Below are positions 52,082 to 52,544 of a stretch of DNA of 52,544 nt, one piece after another. This DNA comes from Bradyrhizobium jicamae (GTDB lineage Bacteria > Pseudomonadota > Alphaproteobacteria > Rhizobiales > Xanthobacteraceae). A program made the translations under genes and the position numbers. The notes beneath the pieces were generated by a model. It worked only from the letters and a program-made list of their open reading frames with translations, was not told the DNA's origin and searched no databases. The stretch spans positions 1-52,544 of the forward strand of contig NZ_LLXZ01000048.1 in assembly GCF_001440395.1 (NCBI RefSeq), written 5' to 3'. The stretch's first letter is position 1. Each line of letters starts with the position of its first letter.

Positions 52082-52544
52082 GCGAGGAACTTCGATTACC
52101 GCGCGCCGCCGGCGTCTTCGTGTCCTTTGTCGCGCTGCTGCGCGTCAACGGCTTTGCGGTCGCGCCGGAACAGACGACGGCGTTCCTGGCAGCGATTGAG
52201 CTACTCGGCCCGCGCAGCATGGAGACGATCCGTCAGGCCGGGCTGGCGACGCTCGCCCCACCGCCAGAGCGCCGCGCGACTTACGATCGGCTGTTCGACC
52301 TCCATTTCCTCGGCAGCGAGGCGGTGGATCATGCAGGTGCGGAAGATGAGGAGATCGTTCGCCTGCAGGAGGAAGGCCGCGGCGAAGACGAAACATTGCT
52401 GGCCGACGAAGCCAACGAATCCGGACTTGTTGCGGCCCGCGCCGAGGCGCTGGTCGAACGTCGCTTCGCGCCAAGCCAAATTGGCGATGCCCTGCGCCGG
52501 CTCGCGCGCGAGGCCCCTGCCCGCCTGCCGCGCCGCCGCGGCCA
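52078..52544 (+). CDS. CoxE-like VWA-containing protein, N-terminal part
   Basis: GTG 52078 begins a frame open to the window end (about 155 residues). It starts SEELRLPRAAGVFVSFVALL and continues RVNGFAVAPEQTTAFLAAIE, the usual N-terminal helix region of CoxE/VWA proteins that precede a von Willebrand A domain. The VWA domain itself lies beyond the window. CoxE works with the MoxR ATPase CoxD in cofactor maturation. Confidence 0.8.
   Translation, partial: MSEELRLPRAAGVFVSFVALLRVNGFAVAPEQTTAFLAAIELLGPRSMETIRQAGLATLAPPPERRATYDRLFDLHFLGSEAVDHAGAEDEEIVRLQEEGRGEDETLLADEANESGLVAARAEALVERRFAPSQIGDALRRLAREAPARLPRRRG

Overview
The window is GC-rich and tightly packed, with many ATGA/GTGA start-stop overlaps. 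It carries a FixK-type regulator, an IalB-family protein, a DUF2092/DUF2066/DUF3141 gene set, and a long intergenic palindrome of a type I recall from Rhizobiales. The best guess is an alphaproteobacterium of the Bradyrhizobium/Rhodopseudomonas group. That placement is inference from gene content and repeats, since no rRNA or marker gene is present.

Positions 1-30 kb look like a low-oxygen regulon. Nine 14-bp inverted repeats of the form TTGAY-N4-RTCAA (FNR/FixK boxes) lie in promoter positions at 1067, 3284, 6708, 8537, 15655, 16109, 21181, 21293 and 29379. A FixK-like regulator (13349-14032) is encoded among them, next to a histidine kinase with a substrate-binding-protein-like sensor and two response regulators. 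The genes behind the boxes include an HlyD-type membrane fusion protein with a small membrane partner, polyphosphate kinase 2, a SulP permease, an alpha/beta hydrolase plus IalB protein, a K+ channel plus AI-2E-type permease, a two-subunit CoA-transferase with a MaoC hydratase, and Pta-AckA-FabI. They also include pyruvate formate-lyase with its activase, an AspT/YidE-type antiporter and a formate channel, and a large PhaC-like DUF3141 protein divergent from a GNAT acetyltransferase. Together these suggest anaerobic carbon overflow and substrate-level ATP formation: pyruvate to acetyl-CoA plus formate, acetyl-phosphate to acetate plus ATP, with acyl-CoA, polyphosphate and organic-anion handling alongside.

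Positions 30-34.9 kb hold a TRAP transporter (small permease, large permease, binding protein) ending at a strong terminator. Facing it are a gluconate-5-dehydrogenase-like SDR and a DUF2066 protein. I found no FixK boxes from here on.

Positions 35-52.5 kb form one long plus-strand cluster. It begins with a branched-chain-amino-acid-type ABC transporter and an AraC regulator. The second ATPase of the transporter is fused to a Tm-1-like UPF0261 domain, and the next gene is the TIM-barrel partner that in plant Tm-1 forms the other half of the protein. Then come a very large flotillin-like protein built from about 40 eleven-residue (hendecad) repeats, two SRPBCC (CoxG-like) proteins, and a molybdenum hydroxylase whose large subunit is split into two genes. 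A MoxR ATPase and a CoxE-like protein, cut by the window edge, follow. This looks like an uncharacterised uptake and membrane-associated oxidation system. It is the most novel part of the window, and its substrate cannot be read from the sequence.
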